Origin: an uncultured Christensenella sp.
Lineage (GTDB): Bacteria > Bacillota > Clostridia > Christensenellales > UBA3700
DNA: 60,913 nucleotides
Direction: 5' to 3'
NCBI GenBank assembly: GCA_910578245.1
Contig: CAJTPC010000006.1
Coordinates: forward strand, 1 to 60,913
A program made the position numbers and the translations under genes. The notes under the pieces are model-generated. The model did not search any database and had not been told where the DNA came from. It saw only the letters and a program-made list of their open reading frames with translations. Below are positions 28,520 through 37,738 of this stretch, one piece after another. Each line of letters opens with the position of its first letter. Within the stretch, counting starts at the first letter, position 1.

Positions 28520-29536
28520 ATGGAAAAGAATGAGGCAAAGCGACATCACTATATCCCACAATTTATACTTCGTAATTTTACTGATGATAATGACCAATTG
28601 ACGTATTGGGATATAAAAGAAGAGAAATTAGAGAAGAGAAATACACGCAGTGTGTTTATGAACTGGCACATGTATAGGGATGAAGACAATCATAAAGATG
28701 ACCCGACTCATATAGAAAGTTCACTGTCAGTTTTTGAAAAAGAAATCGCGGAATTAATAAAAAAGAAGATCCTATATCAATCTGAGATAATTTTAACCAG
28801 AAAAGAATTGGAGTCTCTAAGGATTTTTCTTTCATTATTGTCATTTCGCTCGGATTCAAGAATGAACCAATACAAGGAGAAAAAGTTTAATCAATCAACA
28901 TTTGAAATACTTGCGCCATTTGCGCCTGACGGAAATTTTGAAGATTTATGGAAAAGAGAGATAGAAGAATTATCAAAATGTCGTGCGTATAATCAAATAA
29001 GAGAAAGTAAAGTTATAGATCCAATTATTAAACAAGATTTTCTGAATGATTTGGAGGGACAATATATGTCTTTTGTTGATGCAAGAGGAGGAGATTTTTT
29101 AATTACAGATATTTATCCTACATTGGAGATTTTTCCTTTGCTTCCAGATGCCAATATACATTTGCATTTTATTTTCCCATTATCGAATAATAGATTATTG
29201 CTATTAAATAATACTATGTTTAGGTATGATGTGAAAGATCCTATAATTAATAATATGAAATGTTTTTCGCAGATTCAAGGCGATATGATAATTCCACCGA
29301 AAAATCATTATATCAATGGAATTATAAATTCCGATGACGATAAGTATATTTATAAGGTTAGAAAGATTTACAGCGATGATGTTGAATATATTAATGCTTT
29401 ACAGCTTAACGAAGCTAAGGTTGGGGTTGCGTTTAAAGATGGAGATAGAGTAATTAAGTCTATTGAATCATATAATCTACGAGATGATCGGAAAAAAGAA
29501 TATGAAAATCTAGCAGAGCAATTAAATAATAAATGA
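28520..29536 (+). CDS. DUF4238 protein
   Basis: A 338-aa soluble protein. The start KRHHYIPQFILRNFTDDNDQL (residues 7-27) with YWDIKEEKLEKRNTRSVF is the hallmark of DUF4238. A FLSLLSFRSDSRMNQYKE helix follows at about 113-130. No enzymatic role is established for the family; the invariant HHxxP and the RN-F motif suggest a binding or catalytic site. It has its own promoter. The next gene, the four-TM protein, starts 144 bp downstream with a separate promoter. Confidence 0.7.
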   Translation: MEKNEAKRHHYIPQFILRNFTDDNDQLTYWDIKEEKLEKRNTRSVFMNWHMYRDEDNHKDDPTHIESSLSVFEKEIAELIKKKILYQSEIILTRKELESLRIFLSLLSFRSDSRMNQYKEKKFNQSTFEILAPFAPDGNFEDLWKREIEELSKCRAYNQIRESKVIDPIIKQDFLNDLEGQYMSFVDARGGDFLITDIYPTLEIFPLLPDANIHLHFIFPLSNNRLLLLNNTMFRYDVKDPIINNMKCFSQIQGDMIIPPKNHYINGIINSDDDKYIYKVRKIYSDDVEYINALQLNEAKVGVAFKDGDRVIKSIESYNLRDDRKKEYENLAEQLNNK

Positions 29537-29618
29537 GTACAAAAATCCAGTCAATATAAAAGATACTGCAAGTGCAGAATTAGCAAAAGAAATAATAACT
29601 ACTATCTACAATAAAAAC

Positions 29619-29647
29619 TTGTGATTAATATAAGTATTTGATATAAT
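29619..29647 (+). promoter_or_regulatory. Promoter of the 810-aa membrane protein
   Basis: TTGTGA (29619-29624) and TATAAT (29642-29647) with a 17-bp spacer; an AAGGA SD lies between it and the ATG at 29681. Confidence 0.65.
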
Positions 29648-29680
29648 AAATTATAAGATAAATAGTGTAAGGACTGTACC

Positions 29681-32113
29681 ATGTCATTAAAACAAAAGAA
29701 GGGAATAGATTTAATTATTTTATTTTTTGTAATGTCAACTATAATAATCAGTGTGGCCGAATTTTTATATAATGATTGTTTTAGTTTGGATAATGCAATT
29801 GCACCTAATTTATATGGATGTATATTTACCATTGCCGCATTAAGCGGTACGGTATTGTCTGTTTTAGTTAGTGCATTAGATAAAAAGACTTACGGTATAA
29901 CATTACGCAAGTTTGCAAGTTTTAGTTCTTACCCATTTAAGCCAATTAGATTAATAATAATCTCTATGATTATCGTACTAATATCAACTGCACTACTAAT
30001 ATTAGAATTAAGTACAAGTTTAATGTTTATGCTGATGATATTACTTGTTACAGTTTGTGTATATTTTTGGCATGCATGGAAAGTAATAACTGATGAAAAA
30101 TATTGCGGCAAGATTTTGACTAATGAGATTGAGTATAATAAACATGAACCTGAGTTTTGGGAGGATATTATTAAGGATATATTTAAATCTTGCGAGTTGG
30201 CAATAAAAGAGATAAATGATGACGCTATTAATAATAACATCACATTGCTCTCAAACATATATCATATTGTAAAAGATAACGAGTCTCTTTCACAAATTTA
30301 TAGCAAACATATCAAGACAATTACACTAGAATTATTAAATGTAGATAATTTGTGCAAGATAGGTTTTTCGAGGGCTATAACATTATTTTCATTAGTAGAC
30401 CCAAAGATTTTTATTTATAAAAGTGATATCTTAACGGATAGTTCAAAGCAATATTCTTTACTAAAAGATGAAACTATTATGCAGATTTCATTTAGGAAAT
30501 TGGCAAATGAAATTCTACATAATAAAGAGATTGACAAAGATGAAAAAATTAAATATATTGAGCAGATATTTGCCAGTATATTTAATAATCACATAATTAA
30601 TAATAAAAATATGATTGCATTATTGTCTCAAATCATTTCCGGCGTATATTATACGAATCCCACATCAGATAGCGAAATCGAAAATTTGCAAGACACAAAA
30701 ACTATCATCTGGTTAAAGATTTATACCAAATATGTTTTATCAAATTCTAATTGGGAATTGTCATTAAAAATTCATGATTTAATGTTAAGTACAATAATTC
30801 AAGATATTAGTTTGTTTAAGGACGAGCAAATTGTTGATTTAGTATCAAATATGCTTTTAGTACAGTATTCATACGGCTTTTTGGAGAATGAACTTATTTC
30901 TAATGAGCAAAGAGAAAAAATAAAATCTCTTATGCAAAGAAAGATAAAATTTGACGTAGAAAAAGGTGAGATAAGTTTATCGTTTTTAGTTGAAAGAAAT
31001 ATGGCAAAAGTTCTTAATCAAATTAAAAATATAATTGAAAGCCATAGAAACTTTAGGTATTATGAGTACTGGGGAACAATTAGCCATTCGAAAGTACTTA
31101 TATGGTGGGATAAGTGTGACAGAAATTCTTGGATACTATATTGTTTATATTTTAATTATTATATTTACTATGATAATCATGAGATTATTTATCGCACCGA
31201 CGATTGGAATAATATAGATAATCAGAGAAAGGGTGACATATTGAGCAATTTTATGGATATATTTGATTTCTCCAATGGTAGGATTAAACCAGACTGGATA
31301 ACAAAAATTAATGAAATGGGGGATTGGATAGGAGAAAAGATAGATTTGCATGCAGATATGTTTGCGGGCTTATTTGAACGTGCTAACGAGGAAAAGAGAC
31401 AGATTAATTTATATAATCAACAAAATAATTTGGATGTGGTTGAGCCATATGAGTATTCAAATGAATCTATATTATATTGCAATAATATAGATAATCTAAA
31501 GTATTCTTATGTGCAATACATTGATTTGGGATACAATGATATAAATACTTTTAAGGACGAAAGTTTAAGAGTGTCGGCTTTTAGCTGTTGCCACTATTTT
31601 TTAGAAACATTAATTAAGCGAGAATTCAAGTCGGTAGAATTATCATTTGACATTGTCGGCGTTAATACCTTGTTGGATTTAATAAATACGCAAAAGATTA
31701 TATATGGGAATTATATATTCACTAATGATTTGATATTCAGTAAAGAAGTTCGAGATTCAAACAAATTTAAGTTGCTGGAACAAAAGTTAAGAGGATTATC
31801 TGGATGCAATGATGGAAATATATATGATCATATATATTTCGGAGAAAATATACCGCAATATAATATCATGGTATATAAACCTGATAGAAAACAATTAACA
31901 AGGGAAGAAATAGAAGATGTTTGTTCGCAGAATAAATTAGCAGAAGATAGATACAGGGTCCAGCCTGATTGCTTCTGCAATAAACAACAAGCAATTGAAT
32001 ATGTGGAACGATTCTATAGGAAAGATATGATTAAGATAGAAATTAAGCATAATTTTTCAGATGTGGATGCGTATTATGTAAAAATCAAGCGTAACCGAAT
32101 AAAAACAAAATGA
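29681..32113 (+). CDS. Unrecognised 810-aa protein: four TM helices plus large cytoplasmic region
   Basis: I do not recognise this protein. Four membrane spans lie at about 11-28, 44-64, 90-110 and 112-130. The remaining 680 residues are soluble, rich in Ile, Asn, Lys and Glu, mostly helical with a pattern like helical-repeat scaffolds, and Tyr/Trp-rich near 450-520. No Walker, nuclease or protease motif is visible. The basic residues after each span pair suggest the large domain is cytoplasmic. It lies in the island between DUF4238 and the second helicase-nuclease, each with its own promoter. A membrane-anchored effector or sensor of a defence system fits, but is inference. Confidence 0.6.
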   Translation: MSLKQKKGIDLIILFFVMSTIIISVAEFLYNDCFSLDNAIAPNLYGCIFTIAALSGTVLSVLVSALDKKTYGITLRKFASFSSYPFKPIRLIIISMIIVLISTALLILELSTSLMFMLMILLVTVCVYFWHAWKVITDEKYCGKILTNEIEYNKHEPEFWEDIIKDIFKSCELAIKEINDDAINNNITLLSNIYHIVKDNESLSQIYSKHIKTITLELLNVDNLCKIGFSRAITLFSLVDPKIFIYKSDILTDSSKQYSLLKDETIMQISFRKLANEILHNKEIDKDEKIKYIEQIFASIFNNHIINNKNMIALLSQIISGVYYTNPTSDSEIENLQDTKTIIWLKIYTKYVLSNSNWELSLKIHDLMLSTIIQDISLFKDEQIVDLVSNMLLVQYSYGFLENELISNEQREKIKSLMQRKIKFDVEKGEISLSFLVERNMAKVLNQIKNIIESHRNFRYYEYWGTISHSKVLIWWDKCDRNSWILYCLYFNYYIYYDNHEIIYRTDDWNNIDNQRKGDILSNFMDIFDFSNGRIKPDWITKINEMGDWIGEKIDLHADMFAGLFERANEEKRQINLYNQQNNLDVVEPYEYSNESILYCNNIDNLKYSYVQYIDLGYNDINTFKDESLRVSAFSCCHYFLETLIKREFKSVELSFDIVGVNTLLDLINTQKIIYGNYIFTNDLIFSKEVRDSNKFKLLEQKLRGLSGCNDGNIYDHIYFGENIPQYNIMVYKPDRKQLTREEIEDVCSQNKLAEDRYRVQPDCFCNKQQAIEYVERFYRKDMIKIEIKHNFSDVDAYYVKIKRNRIKTK

Positions 32114-32211
32114 TTGAGTTGTGTGGTATTCTTTGATTAGGGTGATATGAAAAACAAGAGAAGTTGAATTTAAATTAAACGAGACTTTAACTATTATAAT
32201 TTTGTTGGTGC

Positions 32212-32240
32212 TTGATTTTGCATAGTGGATTTGTTATAAT
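32212..32240 (+). promoter_or_regulatory. Promoter of the second helicase-nuclease
   Basis: TTGATT (32212-32217) and TATAAT (32235-32240) with a 17-bp spacer, 42 bp before the ATG. Confidence 0.75.
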
Positions 32241-32282
32241 ATAAAAGTCAATTATAATATTTTGATTTACACAGGATGGACT

Positions 32283-35200
32283 ATGAATATAGGCGATAAG
32301 GTATCAAAAGCGATTAAGGAAGGGAAATGGCTCAATATCTCTTATATCAATAAAGCAAGGGAAAATACGTTTTATTGGATTGCGGTGAAAGACATTGACT
32401 TTAATGCTAAAAATCTTTTTGTTTCTATGTTTAATGATAGAAAATCCATGAATACGTATGAAGCATGGATATCTTTTGATTGTATTCAAAGCGCTGAAAT
32501 CATTGACTTTTCGTCTTATGACGTGCCAGATAAATTAATAAGCAAAATTGAAAAGAATTTGGATAAGTGTCAATGGTTGAACTATGATCACTTTAATCAC
32601 AATATTTTGAATTACTATATTGAATGCAATCTCTTGGATAATGATCCAAGTCAAAAAGACTACGAAACCATTCCCGGTATAGATTTAAATGCGTTAAGAG
32701 ATAATAAGCAATTGTTACTTACGGACGCACAGGCTAAAAAAATAATAGAAGATATATACCGATATGACATAAAAAATATGGGGAGCTCATATTTTACTCT
32801 TGCGATTAATCGTTTTTCTATTGACGAAGGCAAGAAGAAATTTGTTATATGCTATCATCAGCTGACGTTCGACCCAATAAAAAAATCTTTGATTTTAGAT
32901 AGCAGATTGCGTTTTAATCAGTCATTCATAACCGCTGGAAGAAGGCATTCGTTATTTAATTACATCAACATGGACATGGACGAATTCATTAGGACATTTG
33001 AGGAGAAACGAGAAGTCTATCAAGAGTTGATAATGAACAATCTGCGTTCGGGGGAATGTATAAATACCCGACCTGATATCATGTTAATTCAGAGAGATGT
33101 GCCGTTGGATTTGACGGAAACATATAACGCAATAGAACTGAAATATCATACCAATGAATTATCTGCGCCATTAAAAGCTTTTTTTGGCAATATGACGAAA
33201 AGGGATTACAATAGAAGAAAGGAGCCTTCGCTTATTATTTTAGATAAGAAGATTAATATCAATCAAATGAGAGTGCTCTATAATTCAATGAAATATCCAG
33301 TAACGTATGTGCAAGGACCACCTGGGACTGGCAAAACTCAAACTATCGTAAATGTTACACTAAGTTCATTTTATAGCGGAAAGACTATGTTAATTTGTTC
33401 TTCGAACAATAAACCGGTAGATGGTATAGTAGAAAAAATTAAGTTTGAATATCGAGGAGAAGTGGTTAATTTCCCATACTTACGACTAGGCAATTTCGAA
33501 GATGTAAAAAGCGCGACTTTGAGGATAAGGGATTTATATAATTATTCTACTAATAAGAAGCCGAATGATCAGATGTTGGATAAAATCAAGATATCCAACG
33601 ATGATAAGAATGCCAAATTGATTGAATTGTTGAATACGCAAGAGAGACGAGAAAATCTCAAAACTTGCTTAGAGAGTTCCGAGAAATTAATTGCTTCCTT
33701 TACAGGTAAGAGTAGTAATATTATTGACGCAGTAAAAGAAAGAATAGAGCAACTCAAAGACGAATTAAAAGCTTTGCCTGAAGCTACCAATGAAGAAATA
33801 ACTTCGTTGTTCCTTCCACTTAAAGAGAATTATCAGCTGTCGCAATTTTTATACTTTAAATCACTGCAATATATCGAGAAACTTAAGAAGCCGAGATTTG
33901 TTGATCTAATTGAGATATGCAATATTGAAGATGATAATGATAGGGTAACTGAATTCAATAAATGGACTCAGGACGATAACAATATGAAGAAACTAATGGA
34001 AGCCTTTCCTATAATTTTTTCAACAAATATATCATCAAGACGACTTGGAACAACTAATTTTAAATTTGATTTGGTTGTTATGGACGAGGCGGGACAATGT
34101 AATGTTGCCACAGCATTGGTGCCTATTGCAAAAGCGGAGTCGCTGCTGTTGGTTGGGGATCCAAACCAGTTGAAGCCAGTTGTTATTCTAGAAGAGCATA
34201 TTAATAGAGAACTTATGGAACGATATAACGTTCCCGAAAAGTACAACTATAAAACGCATTCAATTCTTGACGTTATGGTTGAGAATGATAATATATCAAA
34301 ATATATTCTACTCAGATATCATTATAGGTGTGGAAGGAAGATAATAAACTTTTCGAATCAAAGATATTACAATAATTCTTTGAATCTTTCGTTTATTGAT
34401 GTAAATGGCGAATTGGAAGTGCTTGATGTAAAAAATCAAAACGTTAAACAAAAGAACGAAGCCTTTGAGGAGGCAAATGCAATTGCGGATTATATTCATA
34501 GGAACAATATCCATAATGCTTATATAATCACTCCTTTCGTAAATCAGAGAGAATTGATATTAAAATTACTGCGAGGAAAGGGAATAAATGACGTCGATTG
34601 CGGAACGATACATTCTATGCAAGGCGCAGAGAAGGATACTATAATCTTCTCCCCAGCGATATCTCCAAAGACAAGCAAAAATACTTTTGCTTGGATTAAG
34701 GATAATTATGAACTAATAAACGTTGCAATCACTAGAGCAAAGAATAAATTAGTTATTGCCGCAGACACAGAAGTGATAGATTTGAAGTCGGATAAAAAGG
34801 ACGATTTGTATAACTTGATTCAGTATGCAAAAAATAACGGAACTATTCAGGTTCCGCCGAATGAGTCGATTAAGATTGAAATAGGCAAATCAAACGGTAG
34901 TGTAGCTGAAGATGAGTTTTTTAAAACAGTTTCCCATTTTTGTTCGTGTTATACAACGTTTGAGGCAGAAAGGAATGTCAAAATTACCAAGATTATCAAG
35001 AGCGGGCTTACGCCAAATCTTGCCAAAATGGAATTTGATTTGGTTCTATACAATAAATTGTATGGAAGAAAGATGCCTGTAATTGCATTTGAGGTAAATG
35101 GTGGGGAGCATTTTGGGGTAGTTGCTAGAGAACGGTCTGATAAAATTAAAAAAGATTTATGCGAAAAAAATCATATTGAATTGGTTGTCATTCCTAATTA

Positions 35201-35291
35201 CTTTGTGAAAGCGTATGAAGATATTGCTAAAGTAATCTTAATCTCAAAAAATAGATTTGAAGGAATTCAAATGTCTATGTTTGATGAGTAG
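32283..35291 (+). CDS. SF1 helicase with WYL-like N-terminus and Vsr-like C-terminal nuclease
   Basis: A 1002-aa protein from ATG 32283, preceded by AGGATGGA; a TTG at 32262 lies upstream of that SD. Residues 1-75 resemble a WYL-type ligand or nucleic-acid sensing barrel (KWLNISYINKAR, then VKDIDFNAKNLFV). The helicase has GPPGTGKTQ (about 345), VMDEAGQCN (about 599), VGDPNQLKPV (about 623), a YHYRCG motif, HSMQGAEKDTI and INVAITRAKNKLVIAAD. The last 120 residues contain MEFDLVLYN and FEVNGGEHFG followed by a K-x-D-x-C helix, a PD-(D/E)XK Vsr/DUF2726-like nuclease. It shares the helicase-nuclease plan of the protein at 9547 but has a different N-terminus. A one-protein anti-phage nuclease is plausible. 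Confidence 0.75.
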   Translation: MNIGDKVSKAIKEGKWLNISYINKARENTFYWIAVKDIDFNAKNLFVSMFNDRKSMNTYEAWISFDCIQSAEIIDFSSYDVPDKLISKIEKNLDKCQWLNYDHFNHNILNYYIECNLLDNDPSQKDYETIPGIDLNALRDNKQLLLTDAQAKKIIEDIYRYDIKNMGSSYFTLAINRFSIDEGKKKFVICYHQLTFDPIKKSLILDSRLRFNQSFITAGRRHSLFNYINMDMDEFIRTFEEKREVYQELIMNNLRSGECINTRPDIMLIQRDVPLDLTETYNAIELKYHTNELSAPLKAFFGNMTKRDYNRRKEPSLIILDKKININQMRVLYNSMKYPVTYVQGPPGTGKTQTIVNVTLSSFYSGKTMLICSSNNKPVDGIVEKIKFEYRGEVVNFPYLRLGNFEDVKSATLRIRDLYNYSTNKKPNDQMLDKIKISNDDKNAKLIELLNTQERRENLKTCLESSEKLIASFTGKSSNIIDAVKERIEQLKDELKALPEATNEEITSLFLPLKENYQLSQFLYFKSLQYIEKLKKPRFVDLIEICNIEDDNDRVTEFNKWTQDDNNMKKLMEAFPIIFSTNISSRRLGTTNFKFDLVVMDEAGQCNVATALVPIAKAESLLLVGDPNQLKPVVILEEHINRELMERYNVPEKYNYKTHSILDVMVENDNISKYILLRYHYRCGRKIINFSNQRYYNNSLNLSFIDVNGELEVLDVKNQNVKQKNEAFEEANAIADYIHRNNIHNAYIITPFVNQRELILKLLRGKGINDVDCGTIHSMQGAEKDTIIFSPAISPKTSKNTFAWIKDNYELINVAITRAKNKLVIAADTEVIDLKSDKKDDLYNLIQYAKNNGTIQVPPNESIKIEIGKSNGSVAEDEFFKTVSHFCSCYTTFEAERNVKITKIIKSGLTPNLAKMEFDLVLYNKLYGRKMPVIAFEVNGGEHFGVVARERSDKIKKDLCEKNHIELVVIPNYFVKAYEDIAKVILISKNRFEGIQMSMFDE

Positions 35292-35343
35292 TGAGCATTG
35301 GCAAAATTAATAATGAATTATAGCAATAATATTTAACAAAACA

Positions 35344-35372
35344 AAAAGTGAGATGATTTCCATCCCACTTTT
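35344..35372 (+). terminator. Terminator after the second helicase-nuclease
   Basis: A 12-bp stem (AAAAGTGAGATG / CATCCCACTTTT, one G-U pair) with a 5-nt loop. Because the stem is A-rich on one side and T-rich on the other, it may also terminate the tRNA-Ser transcript from the minus strand. Confidence 0.75.
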
Positions 35373-35404
35373 AATGTTTACCAACCAGAAAATTGTCGGC
35401 TAAA

Positions 35405-35493
35405 TGGCGGAAGCAGAGGGATTCGAACCCCCGTGGGCTTGCACCCAAATAGTTTTCAAGACTACCTCGTTATGACCACTTCGATATGCTTCC
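35405..35493 (-). tRNA. tRNA-Ser (anticodon TGA)
   Basis: On the minus strand an 89-nt class II tRNA with GGAAGCA acceptor, D-arm, anticodon loop CTTGAAA, a long variable arm, GGTTCGAATCC T-arm and an encoded CCA. The anticodon TGA with a long variable arm identifies serine. It marks the right edge of the island, and tRNA genes are common integration sites. Confidence 0.92.
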
Positions 35494-35719
35494 AAGTTGA
35501 TTATTAAGTTTTTTTGAAAAAATATTTTGTAGATTTTTTTGTGGAATTCTATGTTTTGGCGGTTGCCGTGTAGAATTCTTTGACCGACTTTGGCTTGTCG
35601 ATTTGTTGCTAAGGGCAGTTTGCCTATCAACACAAATCTGACGTTTTGGGAAAGTTGTCAAGTGGTCGGCGTTGGCTTGTAGATTGATTTTGAAGGTTTG
35701 TCCCTTTGAAATAAATTTC

Positions 35720-35761
35720 CTTTCAAGACCACCTCGTTATGACCACTTCGATACGCTTCCG
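35720..35761 (-). pseudogene. Truncated tRNA-Ser 5' half
   Basis: Positions 35721-35760 repeat the 5' half of the neighbouring tRNA-Ser (acceptor strand, D-arm, 5' anticodon stem and loop) with two differences. Similarity stops right after the anticodon loop CTTGAAA. The 226 bp between the copies hold no gene but contain an imperfect repeat (about 35588-35608 and 35663-35683). The fragment is probably a scar of integration or excision at the anticodon loop. The rest of 35494-35849 is non-coding. Confidence 0.75.
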
Positions 35762-35849
35762 TATTGGCAAAGACACTTTGCCATATTTATATAACGGTTG
35801 TATTATAGCAAATAGTTTTTTGAGTGTCAATTAAATTGCGATATTGAAG

Positions 35850-36404
35850 TTAAACTTCATCGTCGTCGTCAACATCTTCCTCTTCATCGTCAATATCTTC
35901 GACGGAGTCAATGTCATAGTTAAAGTCTGCTTCGAAATCGTCTTCCTCGTTGTTGATTTCTTCTTCCTCTTCTTCGTTTTCCTCTTCATCGTCGAATTCG
36001 GTTTTGCCAAAGTCATTGGCAGAGAAGTCGTCTTGGTCATCGAAGGCGTCGTCGTAGATATCGAATTTCTCTTCTTCGTCGATTTCGTCAAAAGATATCT
36101 TTTCTATTCCGTCTTCATTATCGGTTTGCGTTTCCTCAGGTTGACTTTCGATTTCGCTATCTGTATCGTTGTCGTTAGCAAAAGCATTATTTCCGTTCTT
36201 AGATTTGGCAAGGCAATCTGCGCAAATCTTTTTATTGCGTTCGATATAATTGATACCGCAGACGGGGCAGAGAATATCTTCTTCTTCGTCTTCGAGCAAT
36301 GTAAAGCCCTCCATACCCAGTTCTGCTTTGCACACGTCGCAATATTCGTCCGATTCAAGAATCCAATTTAGTTCGCATCTTGGACATTTCATATATTTTC
36401 CCAT
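35850..36404 (-). CDS. Double zinc-ribbon protein with very acidic tail
   Basis: A 184-aa protein from ATG 36404, which follows a GGAGGT site; longer frames upstream lack an SD. Residues 1-70 hold two zinc ribbons, CPRC...CDVC and CPVC...CADC. From about 80 the chain is almost only Asp, Glu, Asn and Ser, ending in a run of Asp. Zinc ribbons with acidic tails often bind RNA polymerase or other basic partners, but I know of no assigned function for this one. Spo0A lies upstream on the same strand, separated by 275 bp and a terminator, so this gene is separately expressed. Confidence 0.65.
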   Translation of the reverse strand: MGKYMKCPRCELNWILESDEYCDVCKAELGMEGFTLLEDEEEDILCPVCGINYIERNKKICADCLAKSKNGNNAFANDNDTDSEIESQPEETQTDNEDGIEKISFDEIDEEEKFDIYDDAFDDQDDFSANDFGKTEFDDEEENEEEEEEINNEEDDFEADFNYDIDSVEDIDDEEEDVDDDDEV

Positions 36405-36611
36405 AAGACCTCCAAAAAGACATATAAATAGGTGTATGCTTTCAATGTTTAGTATTATATGCATAAATTTTGTATTTGTAAACACTTTTTTCAAAATTTT
36501 ACAAAAAATATTTGCGCTATTATTTTTGATTTATTCAGAATATGCCTTTGAAATGCTTATAGAGCTAAAAACATTAGTTAAGGTTATAAAATGCTCGGAA
36601 ATTTTCCGCAA

Positions 36612-36652
36612 TACAAAAACGGAGAAAGCAAAACGCTCGCTCCGTTTTTGTA
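36612..36652 (-). terminator. Terminator of spo0A
   Basis: A 13-bp perfect stem (TACAAAAACGGAG / CTCCGTTTTTGTA) with a GC-containing loop, 28 bp after the spo0A stop on the minus strand. Confidence 0.85.
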
Positions 36653-36679
36653 TTAAGGTGTATTGGTGAGTAAGTCTAA

Positions 36680-37468
36680 TTAAGCGCCTTCCATGATCAT
36701 CTTATCGGCGAGTAAGGCGATAAACTCTCCGTTGGTAGGTTTGTCGTTGGCGGTATAGATTTTGATACCGAAGATATTATTGATATTTTCTATCTTGCCT
36801 CTATTCCAAGCCACTTCGATAGCGTGTCTAATCGCCCTTTCTACCTTTGATGGGGAAGTGGCGAATTTGTCGGCAATCGAAGGATAGAGTTTTTTAGTAA
36901 TCGAATTGATTATATCCGGCGAGTCAATAGCCATCTTGATTGCTTCTCTCAAGAATTGATAACCTTTGATGTGCGCAGGAATGCCCACGGTTATAAAGAT
37001 GTTAGAAAGTTTCTCATCGAGATTGCGTTGAGATTTTTTAAGAGCTTTTTCCACCAGTCTGTCATCGAGTTCGCTGTTCTTCTTAGGCGTAGCTAAACCT
37101 CCGAATTCTTTAACTCTTTCTTTAAGCATGTCCATATTTACCGGCTTGACGAGATAATAATTTGCGCCAAGCGCGATCGCTTTGTTGATAAAGTTTTCGC
37201 CGGTGAGTTGCGACACTACGATAATGTTGGGCTTTTTGGCCATTTTTGCATAGTTAAGATTGGCAAGTACGCCAAAGCCATCGACTTCAGGCATAACAAT
37301 ATCCAAAATTACTACGTCCGGACAGAAGTTTTCAATCTTACTTATTGCTTCCAAGCCGTCCTTAGCTGTAGCTATTATTTCGACACTTTCATCGTCAAAA
37401 TAGCTTTCTTTCACGTTGTTGATAAACTCTTCGCTGTCGTCCACGACCATGAGTTTAATCTTTTTCAT
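36680..37468 (-). CDS. spo0A: Sporulation master response regulator Spo0A
   Basis: A 262-aa protein from ATG 37468 behind GGAGGATATGT. The receiver domain has the acidic pair DD (10-11), phospho-acceptor Asp at about 56 in VVILDIVMPEVDG and the Lys of YLVKP near 108. The C-terminal DNA-binding domain shows GIPAHIKGYQFLREAI, YPSIADKF, SPSKVERAIRHAIEVAW and the closing KPTNGEFIALLADK, the conserved Spo0A end. It controls the switch from vegetative growth to sporulation or other stationary-phase programmes. Length is normal and all key residues are kept. A 0A-box-like TGTCGAA lies at 37630-37636 in the divergent region shared with the XRE regulator. Confidence 0.95.
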   Translation of the reverse strand: MKKIKLMVVDDSEEFINNVKESYFDDESVEIIATAKDGLEAISKIENFCPDVVILDIVMPEVDGFGVLANLNYAKMAKKPNIIVVSQLTGENFINKAIALGANYYLVKPVNMDMLKERVKEFGGLATPKKNSELDDRLVEKALKKSQRNLDEKLSNIFITVGIPAHIKGYQFLREAIKMAIDSPDIINSITKKLYPSIADKFATSPSKVERAIRHAIEVAWNRGKIENINNIFGIKIYTANDKPTNGEFIALLADKMIMEGA

Positions 37469-37629
37469 ACATATCCTCCAAAAAATATATTGATACTCGG
37501 TACATAGCCTCATAGGTTTTCTTGTGGTGAAATGGATTATCATACGTGAGTGAATTTTGTCGTATGCTATCTAATCCGAGTTACAGGTATATTTTATTAT
37601 GTAGAAAATTTTCTTTCAATGGAGTGACT

Positions 37630-37636
37630 TGTCGAA
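37630..37636 (+). promoter_or_regulatory. Candidate Spo0A box between spo0A and the XRE gene
   Basis: TGTCGAA fits the 0A-box consensus TGNCGAA. It lies 162 bp upstream of spo0A and 103 bp upstream of the divergent regulator. A related TGTCGTA lies at 37557. Single boxes of 7 bp arise by chance, so this is weak. Confidence 0.3.
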
Positions 37637-37729
37637 ATTTGTAGAAATATAAAATATTTTTAAAAATTATCGAGTTTGCGATAAAAATGCTATATTAAAT
37701 CGCTTTTCTAATTTTGAAAATTGTGATAC

Positions 37730-37735
37730 TATACT
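37730..37735 (+). promoter_or_regulatory. -10 box placing the XRE start codon at the transcript 5' end
   Basis: TATACT at 37730-37735 ends 3 bp before ATG 37739, so the expected transcription start falls at or within the start codon. No SD is present. This is the geometry of a leaderless mRNA. The -35 region is poor. Confidence 0.4.
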
Positions 37736-37738
37736 TAT

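Noticed and set aside
35844..36371. 175-aa hydrophobic plus-strand frame opposite the acidic protein
   Set aside because: Val/Phe-rich sequence arises from the antisense of Asp/Glu codons; the zinc-ribbon protein on the minus strand has the SD and Cys motifs.
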